A DNA stretch of 64,000 nt from Chryseobacterium sediminis. GTDB taxonomy: Bacteria > Bacteroidota > Bacteroidia > Flavobacteriales > Weeksellaceae. How positions within the stretch are numbered: position 1 is the first letter of the stretch; every line of letters starts with the position of its first letter. The translations under genes were made by a program, and so were the position numbers. A model generated the notes under the pieces. That model had not been told where the DNA came from, did not search any database, and saw only the letters and a program-made list of their open reading frames with translations. The DNA lies in contig NZ_VUNZ01000001.1 in the NCBI RefSeq assembly GCF_008386505.1, forward strand, positions 1,240,001 to 1,304,000, in the 5' to 3' direction. Shown piece by piece: positions 17,683 to 26,190 of this stretch.

Positions 17683-17833
17683 GATTTGTTACTCTATAGA
17701 GTTAGTTTTCGTTTAAAAAAATTGTTACAGTATTTTACAAAAAAAATAAAAACCCGACAGAAAATAATTCTTGTTCGATTTTGAATCTTTAAAAATGTTT
17801 CTCTTATTGATCCGTACCGTTAGTACATAAAAA

Positions 17834-17866
17834 AAGAACCTGATATGGAAAATAAGGTTCTTCGTA
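17834..17866 (-). terminator. Terminator of the 119-residue hypothetical gene
   Basis: AAGAACCT pairs with AGGTTCTT over a 13-base loop; on the minus strand it runs into TTTTTTTATG. Confidence 0.7.
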
Positions 17867-17886
17867 TATACTATAAAGTTCAGTTT

Positions 17887-18246
17887 TTATTTAAAATCTA
17901 AGAAGTCATCTTTTTCAAGATAATGGTTCAGGGCATCAATAAGCTGAGATGAAGTGATGCCGGTATACTGCCGAAAAGCAAGATCCACCACATCCTGAAT
18001 ATTCTCATCAGAACACATATAGCTCAGTTTATTTTGAAAAACAAAATCAGGTAAGATTTCATTATCATTCTCACCAATATCCAAAGGATCACCGACAAAA
18101 ATTTTCATTTCCGGTTCAAACTCATCTTTAGAAGAGTACACCGCATAATTATAATCCGGATCAAAGGAAGTCTTCCGATCTTGTTTATTCTTTACAAGCT
18201 CAAGAAATTCTTCTATGGGATATACTTGATTTTTGATCTCATCCAT
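17887..18246 (-). CDS. Hypothetical acidic protein between two sigma cassettes
   Basis: A 119-residue soluble, acidic protein (many D/E; DPDYNYAVYSSKDEFEPEMKIFVGDPLDIGENDNEILPDF). No signal peptide or membrane segment. The C-terminal half is predicted helical (IQDVVDLAFRQYTGITSSQLIDALNHYLEKDDFLDF). I do not recognise a family; the size and acidity resemble small immunity-type proteins, but there is no toxin next to it. It has its own terminator and a 60-base gap to the upstream cassette. Confidence 0.75.
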   Translation of the reverse strand: MDEIKNQVYPIEEFLELVKNKQDRKTSFDPDYNYAVYSSKDEFEPEMKIFVGDPLDIGENDNEILPDFVFQNKLSYMCSDENIQDVVDLAFRQYTGITSSQLIDALNHYLEKDDFLDFK

Positions 18247-18306
18247 GTTACAGTTTTTTACCTCAACGTCTTAAAGATAGTAAATTAAAAGAAAACAGAG
18301 CAATTT

Positions 18307-19122
18307 CTAATTCAACTGGTCTAAAGCCTTCTGCAGCGCTCCTATATCAAGAAAATGAAATTTGGCACCAATCACAATAACGATCAAAAGTACTGCTGTC
18401 AAAAATAAAATGATAAAAACATACATGGAAACAAACCAAATAACGGTATTCAGTATATTTCCTTTAATGCCCATTTTATTCATAAAAAACCTCTGAGAAC
18501 GTTCAAACCAGGTCTTTTTCTTTTCACGTTTTGGGCCTGTTTCAATTCCGTTCAGTTCATCTACAAGCCGTACCACATCATCAATATACCTTCCATACAT
18601 ATAATAGATCCAGTATTTGATAATAAAAGCAATCAGCAACAAGGTAATCAGAAGACTGATTCCGAAGATGGCCAGATTATACTCTTTATCAAAATGAAAA
18701 TTAATTCTGATCAGAGACAACAGAAATCCAAGAGGAATATAGGAAATATAATAGGCTATATAAATTTCTTTCGATATGAGAAGCTGAGTTTTAAGATTGA
18801 ACAAATCATAATTTGTATTGATACTATTCTTTTGAAGCAGCTTATACAATTTCAGAAAACGGGAATAAAAATAGACGATAATAACAATGGTCAGGATGGT
18901 GACAAATACAGATATGTTTTTAATATTAGAATCAGCAGAAGCAAACGGGAAATTGGTTAAAAGTAAAGGCAGCGTTACAATCATCAGCCAGAACTCGGTT
19001 TCCATATTTACTTTCAGCATCTGTAACGGGGAATGTATTTCCGTCTGTTTTTCAAGAGAAATTTCAGGAGATTCCTGTCCTGTATCTTTATTCCAAAGTT
19101 CTTTAAAGTTTTCTAACTCCAT
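18307..19122 (-). CDS. Membrane protein paired with ECF sigma factor, putative anti-sigma (copy 2)
   Basis: A 271-residue membrane protein with a cytoplasmic N terminus (MELENFKELWNKDTGQESPEISLEKQTEIHSPLQ) and five or six hydrophobic segments: two near 44-85, two near 120-170 and one long one near 222-250. It starts 11 bases after the sigma gene, as in copy 1. Its first ~200 residues are a paralogue of the 196-residue protein at 16569; the extra C-terminal segment adds a further membrane span. No zinc anti-sigma motif is visible, so the role is inferred. Confidence 0.75.
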   Translation of the reverse strand: MELENFKELWNKDTGQESPEISLEKQTEIHSPLQMLKVNMETEFWLMIVTLPLLLTNFPFASADSNIKNISVFVTILTIVIIVYFYSRFLKLYKLLQKNSINTNYDLFNLKTQLLISKEIYIAYYISYIPLGFLLSLIRINFHFDKEYNLAIFGISLLITLLLIAFIIKYWIYYMYGRYIDDVVRLVDELNGIETGPKREKKKTWFERSQRFFMNKMGIKGNILNTVIWFVSMYVFIILFLTAVLLIVIVIGAKFHFLDIGALQKALDQLN

Positions 19123-19133
19123 TGTTTTATCTT

Positions 19134-19643
19134 TTAATGAGAACCCGCTCCTTGTTTGGTAATAATCTCTTTCAGCTTCTCTTTTGCCCTTTTAAGCTTT
19201 ACTCTTGTATTTACTTCTGTAATTCCCAGCTGAACAGCAATTTCTTTTCCGGAAAAACCCTCCAGAAAGAAAAATATAAGAGCTTTATCAATAGGGCTCA
19301 GCTGGTGGATTGCTTCGTACATCAGCTTCATGTTCACATCATCCGTATCATTATAAGGTTCCTGCCGGGCACTCAGCCCATCTACATTCTGATTCTGTAT
19401 AAAACTACGTTTTTTTTCACTTCGCAGGAAAACAATTGCTGTGTTGAGCGCAGTTCTGTACAGCCATGTAGAGAAATCACTCCTCTTTTGAAAATCACCG
19501 TATGATTTCCAGGCCTGGTAAATGATCTCCTGATAGAGATCATTCTGATCGTCCTTATTATCCATATACATTTTAGAGATCTTGAAAACAACACCTTTGT
19601 GCTTTTCAATTTTCTCTAAAAATTCTTTTTCCGGTGAAGACAT
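19134..19643 (-). CDS. ECF RNA polymerase sigma factor (copy 2)
   Basis: A 169-residue ECF sigma factor, the same length as copy 1 and alignable without gaps over most of it. Shared blocks are HKG(I/V)(L/V)FKISKMYM, FSTWLYR(I/T)ALNTAI(I/V)FL(K/R)SEK(R/K)RSFI, and a C-terminal helix-turn-helix in SGKEIAVQLGITEVNTRVKLKRAKEKLK. The sigma-4 recognition helix differs (EVNTRVK against EGNVRVK), so promoter preference may have diverged. The two cassettes are separated only by the 119-residue hypothetical gene. Confidence 0.94.
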   Translation of the reverse strand: MSSPEKEFLEKIEKHKGVVFKISKMYMDNKDDQNDLYQEIIYQAWKSYGDFQKRSDFSTWLYRTALNTAIVFLRSEKKRSFIQNQNVDGLSARQEPYNDTDDVNMKLMYEAIHQLSPIDKALIFFFLEGFSGKEIAVQLGITEVNTRVKLKRAKEKLKEIITKQGAGSH

Positions 19644-19727
19644 GATTTACACACTGATCCTTAAATGATATTTACAAAAAACATCATTTTTATTATAACA
19701 TAAACTCTATTTCCGGCATTAAGTTAA

Positions 19728-19768
19728 AAAAATCCTCAACAAACGAAGAAGTTTATTGAGGATTTTTA
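19728..19768 (-). terminator. Terminator of the GapN-like gene
   Basis: AAAAATCCTCAA pairs with TTGAGGATTTTT across a 16-base loop. Confidence 0.7.
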
Positions 19769-19795
19769 TTTATGTTAAATACGATACTGTCAGAA

Positions 19796-21424
19796 TCAGA
19801 AAATATAATCTGTACTTAAAAAGTTAGAATCATGTTCTCTTACGATAGTATTCAGCAACTCTTTGTTGGATTCTGTCAGTTTTGCAGCCACTAAAGACCG
19901 AATTGAGAAGGAACGAAGCGCATCAAAAACAGAAAGCGTTCCTTCCGCACTGTCTTTTCTTCCGGTAAAAGGGAAAACATCCGGACCTCTCTGCGCCTGG
20001 CAGTTGATATTGACACGGCTTACAAGATTTACAAACGGATCAATCAGCCTTGCTACTTCCTGTGGATCTTCACTGAAAATACTTACCTGCATCCCATGTG
20101 AAGCGTTCACCTGATACTCTATAGGTTCTTCTATATCTTCAAACGGAACAACAGGGATTACCGGACCAAACTGTTCCTCATGATACAGTTTCATATCACT
20201 GTTTACCGGATAAACTACCGCCGGAAAAACAAATGACTCATCCGTATAGCCTCCGTCTTTATTCAAAACAGCAGCACCTTTCTGTAAGGCATCATCAATA
20301 CATTCTTTCAAATAAGGAGGTTTATTGACTTCCGGAAGCGGCGTTATCCTCACATCTTTTTCCCATGGCAATCCAGGTTTCAAGGCAGAAACAGCTGCAC
20401 TTAGCTTTTCTGTAAACTCTAAAGCAATTTCTTTTTGAACAAATATCAACTTCAGTGCCGTACATCGCTGTCCGTTGAAAGAAAGCGCTCCCAGAATACA
20501 CTCGCTCACCGCTACATCCAGATTTGCATTTTTGGTAACGATCGCAGCATTTTTAGCATCCAGACTCAGAATTGCTCTTAAGCGGTTTACTTTCGGATGC
20601 AGTTTTTTCAAGCCATTAGCCACTTTACTTGATCCGATGAAGGCAAGAACATTTACTTTCCCGCTTTCCATGATAGGAGTGATGATTTCTGATCCTTTTC
20701 CGTATAATGTGTTCACCGTTCCTTTCGGGAATGCTTCTTTAAAAGCGTTTAATAAAGGATAATGAGCCAGTACACCATGTTTCGGAAGCTTAAACAGAAT
20801 AGTATTTCCCATGATCAGAGCGGGAATCAACGTGGTGAAAATTTCATTCAGAGGATAATTGAATGGCCCCATACTCAAAACCACTCCCAAAGGAGCCCTT
20901 CTGATTTGTGCAATGGTTCCTTCTGCCTGCTGAAAGCGGGAAGATTCTCTGTCCAGATCCTTCAGAGCATCAATAGTTTGGTTGATATAATCTACAGTAC
21001 GGTCAAATTCTTTAGTAGAATCCGCCAGCGTTTTCCCGATTTCCCACATCAGTAACTTAATGATCAGATCTCTTTGCTGGATCATCAGGTATACGAACTT
21101 CTGCATGCATTTTATACGCCCTTCCACAGACATAGTCGGCCATTCGCCAAGACCATTATCATAGGCTTTTACACAGGCTTCAAGGACATCCATTGCTTCC
21201 TTCGGACCAATATTCGGGATGCTGCCCAAAAGTTTTCTTTCTAATCCGTTTTCTGTGGGGATGCATACCGGAGAATAGATTTCGGTAACATCTCCGTCCC
21301 ATTCTACCAGCTCGCCATTCAACAGATAAGTTCTCTGGTGAATCACCGGAACTTTATATTCTTCGGGAATTTCATTTTCACTCTTAAAAATGTGATGGAA
21401 TGATGCTGTATTTTCTGAACTCAT
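19796..21424 (-). CDS. gapN: Aldehyde dehydrogenase, GapN-like (NADP-dependent glyceraldehyde-3-phosphate dehydrogenase)
   Basis: A 542-residue aldehyde dehydrogenase superfamily protein, best matching the non-phosphorylating GAPDH branch, which oxidises glyceraldehyde-3-phosphate to 3-phosphoglycerate and makes NADPH. Visible features: the Asn of GPFNYP (189), the cofactor loop FIGSS (263-267) and the catalytic Cys321 in FNGQRCTALK. The usual ELGGK block, whose Glu activates water 34 residues before the Cys, reads SLDAK here: Ser287 stands at the Glu position. The same distance to Cys321 (34) supports the alignment. The gene is alone. The catalytic change makes the exact reaction less certain. 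Confidence 0.85.
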   Translation of the reverse strand: MSSENTASFHHIFKSENEIPEEYKVPVIHQRTYLLNGELVEWDGDVTEIYSPVCIPTENGLERKLLGSIPNIGPKEAMDVLEACVKAYDNGLGEWPTMSVEGRIKCMQKFVYLMIQQRDLIIKLLMWEIGKTLADSTKEFDRTVDYINQTIDALKDLDRESSRFQQAEGTIAQIRRAPLGVVLSMGPFNYPLNEIFTTLIPALIMGNTILFKLPKHGVLAHYPLLNAFKEAFPKGTVNTLYGKGSEIITPIMESGKVNVLAFIGSSKVANGLKKLHPKVNRLRAILSLDAKNAAIVTKNANLDVAVSECILGALSFNGQRCTALKLIFVQKEIALEFTEKLSAAVSALKPGLPWEKDVRITPLPEVNKPPYLKECIDDALQKGAAVLNKDGGYTDESFVFPAVVYPVNSDMKLYHEEQFGPVIPVVPFEDIEEPIEYQVNASHGMQVSIFSEDPQEVARLIDPFVNLVSRVNINCQAQRGPDVFPFTGRKDSAEGTLSVFDALRSFSIRSLVAAKLTESNKELLNTIVREHDSNFLSTDYIF

Positions 21425-21471
21425 AAATCTTTCTATTTTTTTATGTGATAAGATTGAGACGATCTCAAAAG

Positions 21472-21552
21472 TGTCATTCTGAATGAAATGAAATGTAGTG
21501 AAGAATCTACATATCCAAGCATCAATAAGATTCTTCCTTCGTCAGAATGACA
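21472..21552 (+). repeat. Palindromic TGTCATTC...GAATGACA repeat, copy 1
   Basis: Arms TGTCATTCTGA and AGAATGACA with inner GAATCT/AGATTCTTC pairing. Outer arms GAGACGATCTCAA and TTGAGACAGCCTC (21456-21584) extend the palindrome. Related copies are at 23160, 23311, 35960 and 44238. Such elements are common between genes in this group; no coding sequence is inside. Confidence 0.8.
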
Positions 21553-21615
21553 AAAGCCAAACTATTGACTCTTGAGACAGCCTCGTTTAATAATATAAAG
21601 GTAGAAGTAAAATCT

Positions 21616-21645
21616 TTTGAAAGAAACAATCTCACAATAGATTTG
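21616..21645 (+). promoter_or_regulatory. Promoter of tpx: TTTG, 18 bp, TAGATTTG
   Basis: A -33 TTTG (21616-21619) and -7 TAGATTTG (21638-21645) at the consensus spacing, about 70 bases before the tpx ATG. One of the best Bacteroidota-type promoters in the window. Confidence 0.65.
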
Positions 21646-21713
21646 ATCTATTTGAATTAAAATTAATCTCAGCTCCTGAAAAAAAGAATAATTTAGCTGA
21701 AAAATAAAATTTC

Positions 21714-22283
21714 ATGTTTTCAAAATTAGTTTTCAGTACACTATTGTTCTTCTCTGCAATGGGCATTGCACAAAAATCTAAAGCAACCAATACGGTTTTA
21801 ATGGGAGGAAAAGAAGTACATACTTATGCAAAATTACCGGCACTGAATAAACCGGCTCCTAAATTTACCCTTACCGATGTAAATTTGGATGACCAGACTC
21901 TGGAATCCTACAAAGGCAGATATGTCATTCTGAATATCTTCCCGAGTGTAGACACAGGCGTATGCTCTGCATCTGTACACCATTTCAACGAAGAGGCAGG
22001 TAACCTTCCCAATACAGTAGTGCTTTGTATCTCCAAAGATCTTCCGTTTGCACAGAAAAGATTCTGTGGTGCCGAAGGGATTAAAAATGTAGTGATGCTT
22101 TCAGATTTCCGTTCAGACTTTGGATGGAACTATGGGGTGGAACTGGTAGATTCTGCAATGAAGGGCCTTCTAAGCAGAGCGGTTGTAGTAATAGATCCTT
22201 CCGGAAAGATCATCTATGAAGAGCAGGTGCCTGATATTTCACAGGAACCGAATTATGAAGCAGCTATTGCAGCGGTGAAATAA
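21714..22283 (+). CDS. tpx: Thiol peroxidase, exported
   Basis: A 189-residue peroxiredoxin of the Tpx family that reduces peroxides using a Cys pair. The peroxidatic Cys84 lies in SVDTGVCSASV and the resolving Cys118 in QKRFCGAEGI, 34 residues apart as in Tpx. The core from about residue 25 has normal Tpx length; the first 20 residues (MFSKLVFSTLLFFSAMGIAQ) are a typical Bacteroidota signal peptide, so this form acts in the periplasm. Cytoplasmic Tpx usually lacks such a leader. The partner reductant is not encoded nearby. Confidence 0.95.
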   Translation: MFSKLVFSTLLFFSAMGIAQKSKATNTVLMGGKEVHTYAKLPALNKPAPKFTLTDVNLDDQTLESYKGRYVILNIFPSVDTGVCSASVHHFNEEAGNLPNTVVLCISKDLPFAQKRFCGAEGIKNVVMLSDFRSDFGWNYGVELVDSAMKGLLSRAVVVIDPSGKIIYEEQVPDISQEPNYEAAIAAVK

Positions 22284-22307
22284 TACATATTATTTAATAT
22301 AACAGAG

Positions 22308-22339
22308 ACTCCGGCGATCTTCGATCGCCGGAGTTTTTA
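22308..22339. terminator. Strong bidirectional terminator
   Basis: ACTCCGGCGATC pairs perfectly with GATCGCCGGAGT over a 3-base loop, then TTTTTATTT. It serves tpx and overlaps the 3' end of the convergent gene. Confidence 0.85.
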
Positions 22340-23038
22340 TTTCGTTATTTTCTTTTTAGTAGTAATTACTACTACTCCACCTTTTGCTTTTTCGCCATAC
22401 TTTGCAGATGCAGAAGCTCCCTTCAGAACATTCATTGTTTTTATAAGATAAGGATCCAGCGCTTTTACTTTTTCATAATCACTTATTTTTCCATTTACTA
22501 CATATATAGGTTTATATACTCTTCCACTTGAAGGGGCTCCACCAATGCGTATACTGTTATTATCTGTAGGAGACTTCCCAATTACCCCTGACAATTTTGA
22601 TACAAGTTCTATTCTTTCTTTTTCTTTACTTTCTGATAAAACACTGGCAGACACTACCGAAACATAACCAAGGGATTTCTTGTCTCTCTGAGTACTGAAA
22701 ACAACTTCCTGCATATCTTCAGTCTTTAGGGTATCACAGGTTTTATTTTGCTGTGCATTCACACTTACAATACCTCCTGTTGTAAGGATAGCGCCTACCG
22801 CAAATTTTACAAAAAGAGTATTGATATAAGAATAATGCAGCTCCCTGTTGAGTTGTGATGGATTAAAATTTCCACAGATCTCTTCCGAAGCTTTGGAAAA
22901 CACATCAATAATATCATCATCCGAAACTTTCCTGAAGTCTCGTACCGTTTTGGAACAAACAGCACAGAATCTTCCTTTTTCGTCTGGTGACATCGTATTC
23001 CAGTTTTCATGACAAGGTTTGGGTATCGTAATTTTCAT
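22337..23038 (-). CDS. Small TonB-plug-domain membrane protein with N-terminal Cys motif
   Basis: A 233-residue protein in three parts. The N terminus (1-40) has CHENWNTMSPDEKGRFCAVCSKTVRDF, with Cys residues spaced like a small metal site. A single hydrophobic segment lies near residues 72-95 (FVKFAVGAILTTGGIVSV). The C-terminal half carries a TonB receptor plug-like region (PIYVVNGK...LDPYLIKTMNVLKGASASAKYGEKAKGGVVVITTK). No beta-barrel follows, so it is not a transporter. The N-terminal motif recurs in many Bacteroidota membrane proteins (recognition from memory). The function is unknown. Confidence 0.75.
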   Translation of the reverse strand: MKITIPKPCHENWNTMSPDEKGRFCAVCSKTVRDFRKVSDDDIIDVFSKASEEICGNFNPSQLNRELHYSYINTLFVKFAVGAILTTGGIVSVNAQQNKTCDTLKTEDMQEVVFSTQRDKKSLGYVSVVSASVLSESKEKERIELVSKLSGVIGKSPTDNNSIRIGGAPSSGRVYKPIYVVNGKISDYEKVKALDPYLIKTMNVLKGASASAKYGEKAKGGVVVITTKKKITK

Positions 23039-23159
23039 AGTGAGCTTTTATTATAAAGATGAGCTTATAGCAGATAAGGTTGGAAAGAGTTGTGAAATTT
23101 TCTGACATTTTAAGTTTTGTTGAAAAATTGCTTACATAGTCTTACTACGCTTTCACCTT

Positions 23160-23387
23160 GTCATTCCGAAGGAATCTAAACTCTTATTTTTTTCATCAAT
23201 CCAAAAGCTTTCACCGCAGAGATTCCTCCGGAATGACAATGAGGACGGGAAAAGTTCTTCCTTGATTGTGTAAACAATACTATTAAACACATTTTAAATA
23301 TACATAACGTTGTCATTCAGAGCGAAACGAAGTGAAGCGTGGAATCTAAAACTACTTGATAAAGCAGAGATTCCTACGGAATGACAA
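23160..23387 (+). repeat. Two further TGTCATTC...GAATGACA palindromes plus a fragment
   Basis: Copy 2 (23160-23238) and copy 3 (23311-23387) of the palindromic family; a partial arm follows at 23418-23447. Copy 3 carries the longer AGCGAAACGAAGTGAAGCGTGG left arm. They fill the 470-base space between the plug-domain gene and urocanate hydratase; no gene is visible there. Confidence 0.8.
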
Positions 23388-23466
23388 ACTGTATGGATAA
23401 TCTAAGCGCTCCTTTTTGTCTTTCCTGAGGAATCTAAACTCTTATTATAAAAAGAAATAAAAATAG

Positions 23467-23490
23467 AAAACCTGCTTCACAGCAGGTTTT
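23467..23490 (-). terminator. Terminator of urocanate hydratase gene
   Basis: AAAACCTGCT pairs with AGCAGGTTTT around TCAC; the minus side continues TTTTCTATTTTT. Confidence 0.8.
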
Positions 23491-23508
23491 CTTTATATCT
23501 AAAATATT

Positions 23509-25494
23509 TTACAGTAAATTTTCATCTACAAGGTTCGGAAGAGTTACTTTCAGGTTGGGTTCTACTTCCATAGCTCTTTTAATAGCGAAAATAGCGCCTT
23601 CGTTTCTGGCCCAGCTTCTTCTTGAGATTCCGTTGTTTACGTCCCAGAAAAGCATAGACTTTAGTCTTCTGTCGGCATCATCGCTTCCATCCAGCAGCAT
23701 TCCGAAACCACCATTGATCACTTCTCCCCAGCCTACTCCACCACCATTGTGAATGGAAACCCACGTAGCCCCGCGGAAACTGTCACCAATTACATTGTGA
23801 ATGGCCATATCTGCAGTAAATCTTGATCCGTCATAGATATTGGAAGTCTCTCTGTAAGGAGAATCCGTCCCGGAAACATCATGATGGTCTCTTCCTAGTA
23901 CCACAGGCCCTATCTCTCCGTTTTTAATAGCTTTGTTGAAGGCTTCTGCAATTTTCATTCTTCCTTCTGCATCTGCATAAAGGATTCTCGCCTGCGAACC
24001 TACAACCAATTTATTTTCCTGAGCCCCTTTGATCCACTGGATATTATCTTTCATCTGCTGCTGAATTTCTTCAGGAGAGTTTTTTACCATTTCTTCTAAT
24101 ACTGCACACGCAATATCATCTGTTTTCTGCAGATCTTCCGGATTTCCGCTGGAACATACCCAACGGAACGGCCCAAAGCCATAATCGAAACACATAGGTC
24201 CCATGATATCCTGTACATAACTCGGATATTTGAATTCTCTTCCTAATGTAGGATTATCTGCCATTACATCTGCTCCGGCTCTGGAAGCTTCCAGTAAAAA
24301 AGCATTTCCGTAATCGAAGAAATAGGTTCCTTTTGCTGTATGTTTGTTGATGGCTGCCGCATGTCTTCTCAATGTTTCCTGAACTTTTTCTTTGAATAAT
24401 TCAGGGTTTTCAGCCATCATTGTATTAGATTCTTCAAATGTCTGTCCTACCGGATAATACCCTCCAGCCCAAGGATTGTGAAGTGAAGTCTGATCTGAAC
24501 CGATATCAATTCTTAAGTCTTCCTGATCGAACTTTTCCCAAACATCAACAATGTTTCCAAGGTAAGCCAGAGAAACAGTTTCTTTATTAGCCTGTGCTTC
24601 TCTTACTCTTTTTACCAGTTCATCAAGATTTTCATAGATTTCATTTACCCACTTCTGATCATGACGGATTTTAGTGATTTTCGGATTCACTTCTGCACAT
24701 ACGGTTACACAGCCTGCAATATTACCAGCTTTTGGCTGAGCTCCGCTCATTCCTCCTAATCCTGAAGTCACGAAAAGGCCTCCTTTCGGTTCTTTTTTTA
24801 TTTTTCTGAAAGCATTCAACGCTGTAATGGTTGTCCCGTGAACAATTCCCTGTGGGCCAATATACATATAGCTTCCGGCCGTCATTTGTCCGTATTGGGT
24901 AACGCCTAATGCATTGAATTTCTCCCAATCATCCGGCTTTGAATAATTTGGAATCATCATTCCATTGGTTACAACAACTCTTGGTGCATCTTTATGAGAC
25001 GGGAACAATCCCATTGGATGTCCGGAATACATCACCAATGTCTGCTCGTTGCTCATTTCCGACAGATATTTCATCGTCAGCAGATACTGAGCCCAGTTAG
25101 AGAATACAGCTCCGTTTCCACCATAGGTAATCAATTCGTGAGGGTGCTGTGCTACTGCATAATCCAAATTATTCTGAATCATCAGCATAATAGCTTTTGC
25201 CTGCTCAGATTGTCCCGGATAATCTGTAATAGGTCTCGCCTTCATTTCATAATCCGGACGGAAACGGTACATATAAATTCTTCCGTAATCTTCCAGTTCC
25301 TGCTTAAATTCAGGAATCAGTTCTGCGTGAAACTGAGGATCGAAATAACGTAATGCATTCTTCAATGCCAGTTTTTTCTCTTCTTCTCCTAAAATTTCTT
25401 TACGCTTCGGAGCATGGTTGATATTGGTTTCGTATGGTTTTGGTTGTGGCAGCTGACTAGGAATCCCCTGCTGTATCTGTTCTTGAAATGTCAT
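23509..25494 (-). CDS. hutU: Urocanate hydratase
   Basis: Converts urocanate to 4-imidazolone-5-propionate using tightly bound NAD+, the second step of histidine breakdown, in the cytoplasm. The product is 661 residues; this longer form than the ~560-residue Pseudomonas enzyme is usual in Bacteroidota. Family blocks include TYGGNGAVFSNWAQY, YSGHPMGLFPS, GLGGMSGAQPKAGNIAG, DQTSLHNPWAGGYYP, CFDYGFGPFRWVCSSG and HNGGGVGWGEVINGGFG. The ATG at 25494 is taken; a TTG 10 codons upstream is less likely. The other hut genes (hutH, hutI, hutG) are not next to it. Confidence 0.96.
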   Translation of the reverse strand: MTFQEQIQQGIPSQLPQPKPYETNINHAPKRKEILGEEEKKLALKNALRYFDPQFHAELIPEFKQELEDYGRIYMYRFRPDYEMKARPITDYPGQSEQAKAIMLMIQNNLDYAVAQHPHELITYGGNGAVFSNWAQYLLTMKYLSEMSNEQTLVMYSGHPMGLFPSHKDAPRVVVTNGMMIPNYSKPDDWEKFNALGVTQYGQMTAGSYMYIGPQGIVHGTTITALNAFRKIKKEPKGGLFVTSGLGGMSGAQPKAGNIAGCVTVCAEVNPKITKIRHDQKWVNEIYENLDELVKRVREAQANKETVSLAYLGNIVDVWEKFDQEDLRIDIGSDQTSLHNPWAGGYYPVGQTFEESNTMMAENPELFKEKVQETLRRHAAAINKHTAKGTYFFDYGNAFLLEASRAGADVMADNPTLGREFKYPSYVQDIMGPMCFDYGFGPFRWVCSSGNPEDLQKTDDIACAVLEEMVKNSPEEIQQQMKDNIQWIKGAQENKLVVGSQARILYADAEGRMKIAEAFNKAIKNGEIGPVVLGRDHHDVSGTDSPYRETSNIYDGSRFTADMAIHNVIGDSFRGATWVSIHNGGGVGWGEVINGGFGMLLDGSDDADRRLKSMLFWDVNNGISRRSWARNEGAIFAIKRAMEVEPNLKVTLPNLVDENLL

Positions 25495-25670
25495 ATTACT
25501 ATTTAAAGGTCTATTTTTAAACAATGTTTGAAGTTTTAAAGATATTCAAATTAGAAAATATAGGCAAGAGGAGAAGGGAAGAATGGTTTAAAGTTTAAGG
25601 TTTAAGCAAAATTATTGAACACGATATCAGTCACAATCTGATATTAATATTATATTTGAATAAACATGCC

Positions 25671-25731
25671 TCAATTCCCCTCTTCCGGAGGAGTGGATTT
25701 CAAAGTGCAAACTTTGAAAGACGGGGTGGTT
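25671..25731 (-). repeat. Two-hairpin dispersed repeat, copy C (inverted)
   Basis: On the minus strand it reads AACCACCCCGTC, a hairpin TTTCAAAGTTTGCACTTTGAAA, then CCACTCCTCC and GAGGGGAATTGA. The hairpin core differs from the solo copies but the outer words are conserved. In the plus direction it could encode the first ~22 residues of a longer DUF559 reading frame beginning at 25666. Confidence 0.8.
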
Positions 25732-25743
25732 AAAAACACAATA

Positions 25744-26190
25744 ATGAAAGAAATCCCCACCATCATCAATGGAATTCCGATCCATAGGAATTTCGTTGAA
25801 AATCTACCTTACAATCCCCATTTAAAGTTACTATTAAAAGAAAAGCGCAAAGCCCGTATTTTGGGTGAAGTAATATTCTGGAAGAAAGTACGTGCAAAAA
25901 TCTTTCATCATATTGATTTTGAAAGACAAAGGATTATTGGAAATTATATTGTTGATTTTTATATAAAAACTTTAGGACTTATTATTGAGATTGATGGTTC
26001 AATTCATAATGAAAAACAGGTTTATGATGGGATAAGAGAAGAATATCTTGAATCTCTGGGACTGCTGGTTTTCAGAATTAGTGATTTTGATGTGAGAAAT
26101 AATTTGGGTGTGGTGATGAAGGAACTGGAAGAATTTATTATACTTCATTACGGAAACCACCCCGTCTTCAAAAATTCTTTAAATTTTTGA
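25744..26190 (+). CDS. DUF559 endonuclease-domain protein
   Basis: A 148-residue protein of the DUF559 family, which has a Vsr-like PD-(D/E)XK nuclease fold. After a short N-terminal region come GEVIFWKKVRAKIF, RIIGNYIVDFYIKTLGLIIEIDGSIHNEKQ and YDGIREEYLESLGLLVFRISDFDV. The Glu of GEVIFW, Asp of IVDFY and Glu-x-Asp of IEIDG are the likely catalytic residues. The ATG at 25744 begins just outside the left repeat; an in-frame ATG at 25666 would add 26 repeat-encoded residues. The last ~12 residues and the stop are encoded by the right repeat copy. The role is unknown; the bracket of repeats suggests it acts on them. Confidence 0.88.
   Translation: MKEIPTIINGIPIHRNFVENLPYNPHLKLLLKEKRKARILGEVIFWKKVRAKIFHHIDFERQRIIGNYIVDFYIKTLGLIIEIDGSIHNEKQVYDGIREEYLESLGLLVFRISDFDVRNNLGVVMKELEEFIILHYGNHPVFKNSLNF

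Noticed and set aside
25666..25743. Longer DUF559 start at 25666
   Set aside because: It would encode 26 extra residues mostly from the repeat; the ATG at 25744 fits the family start better, though the longer form is not excluded.
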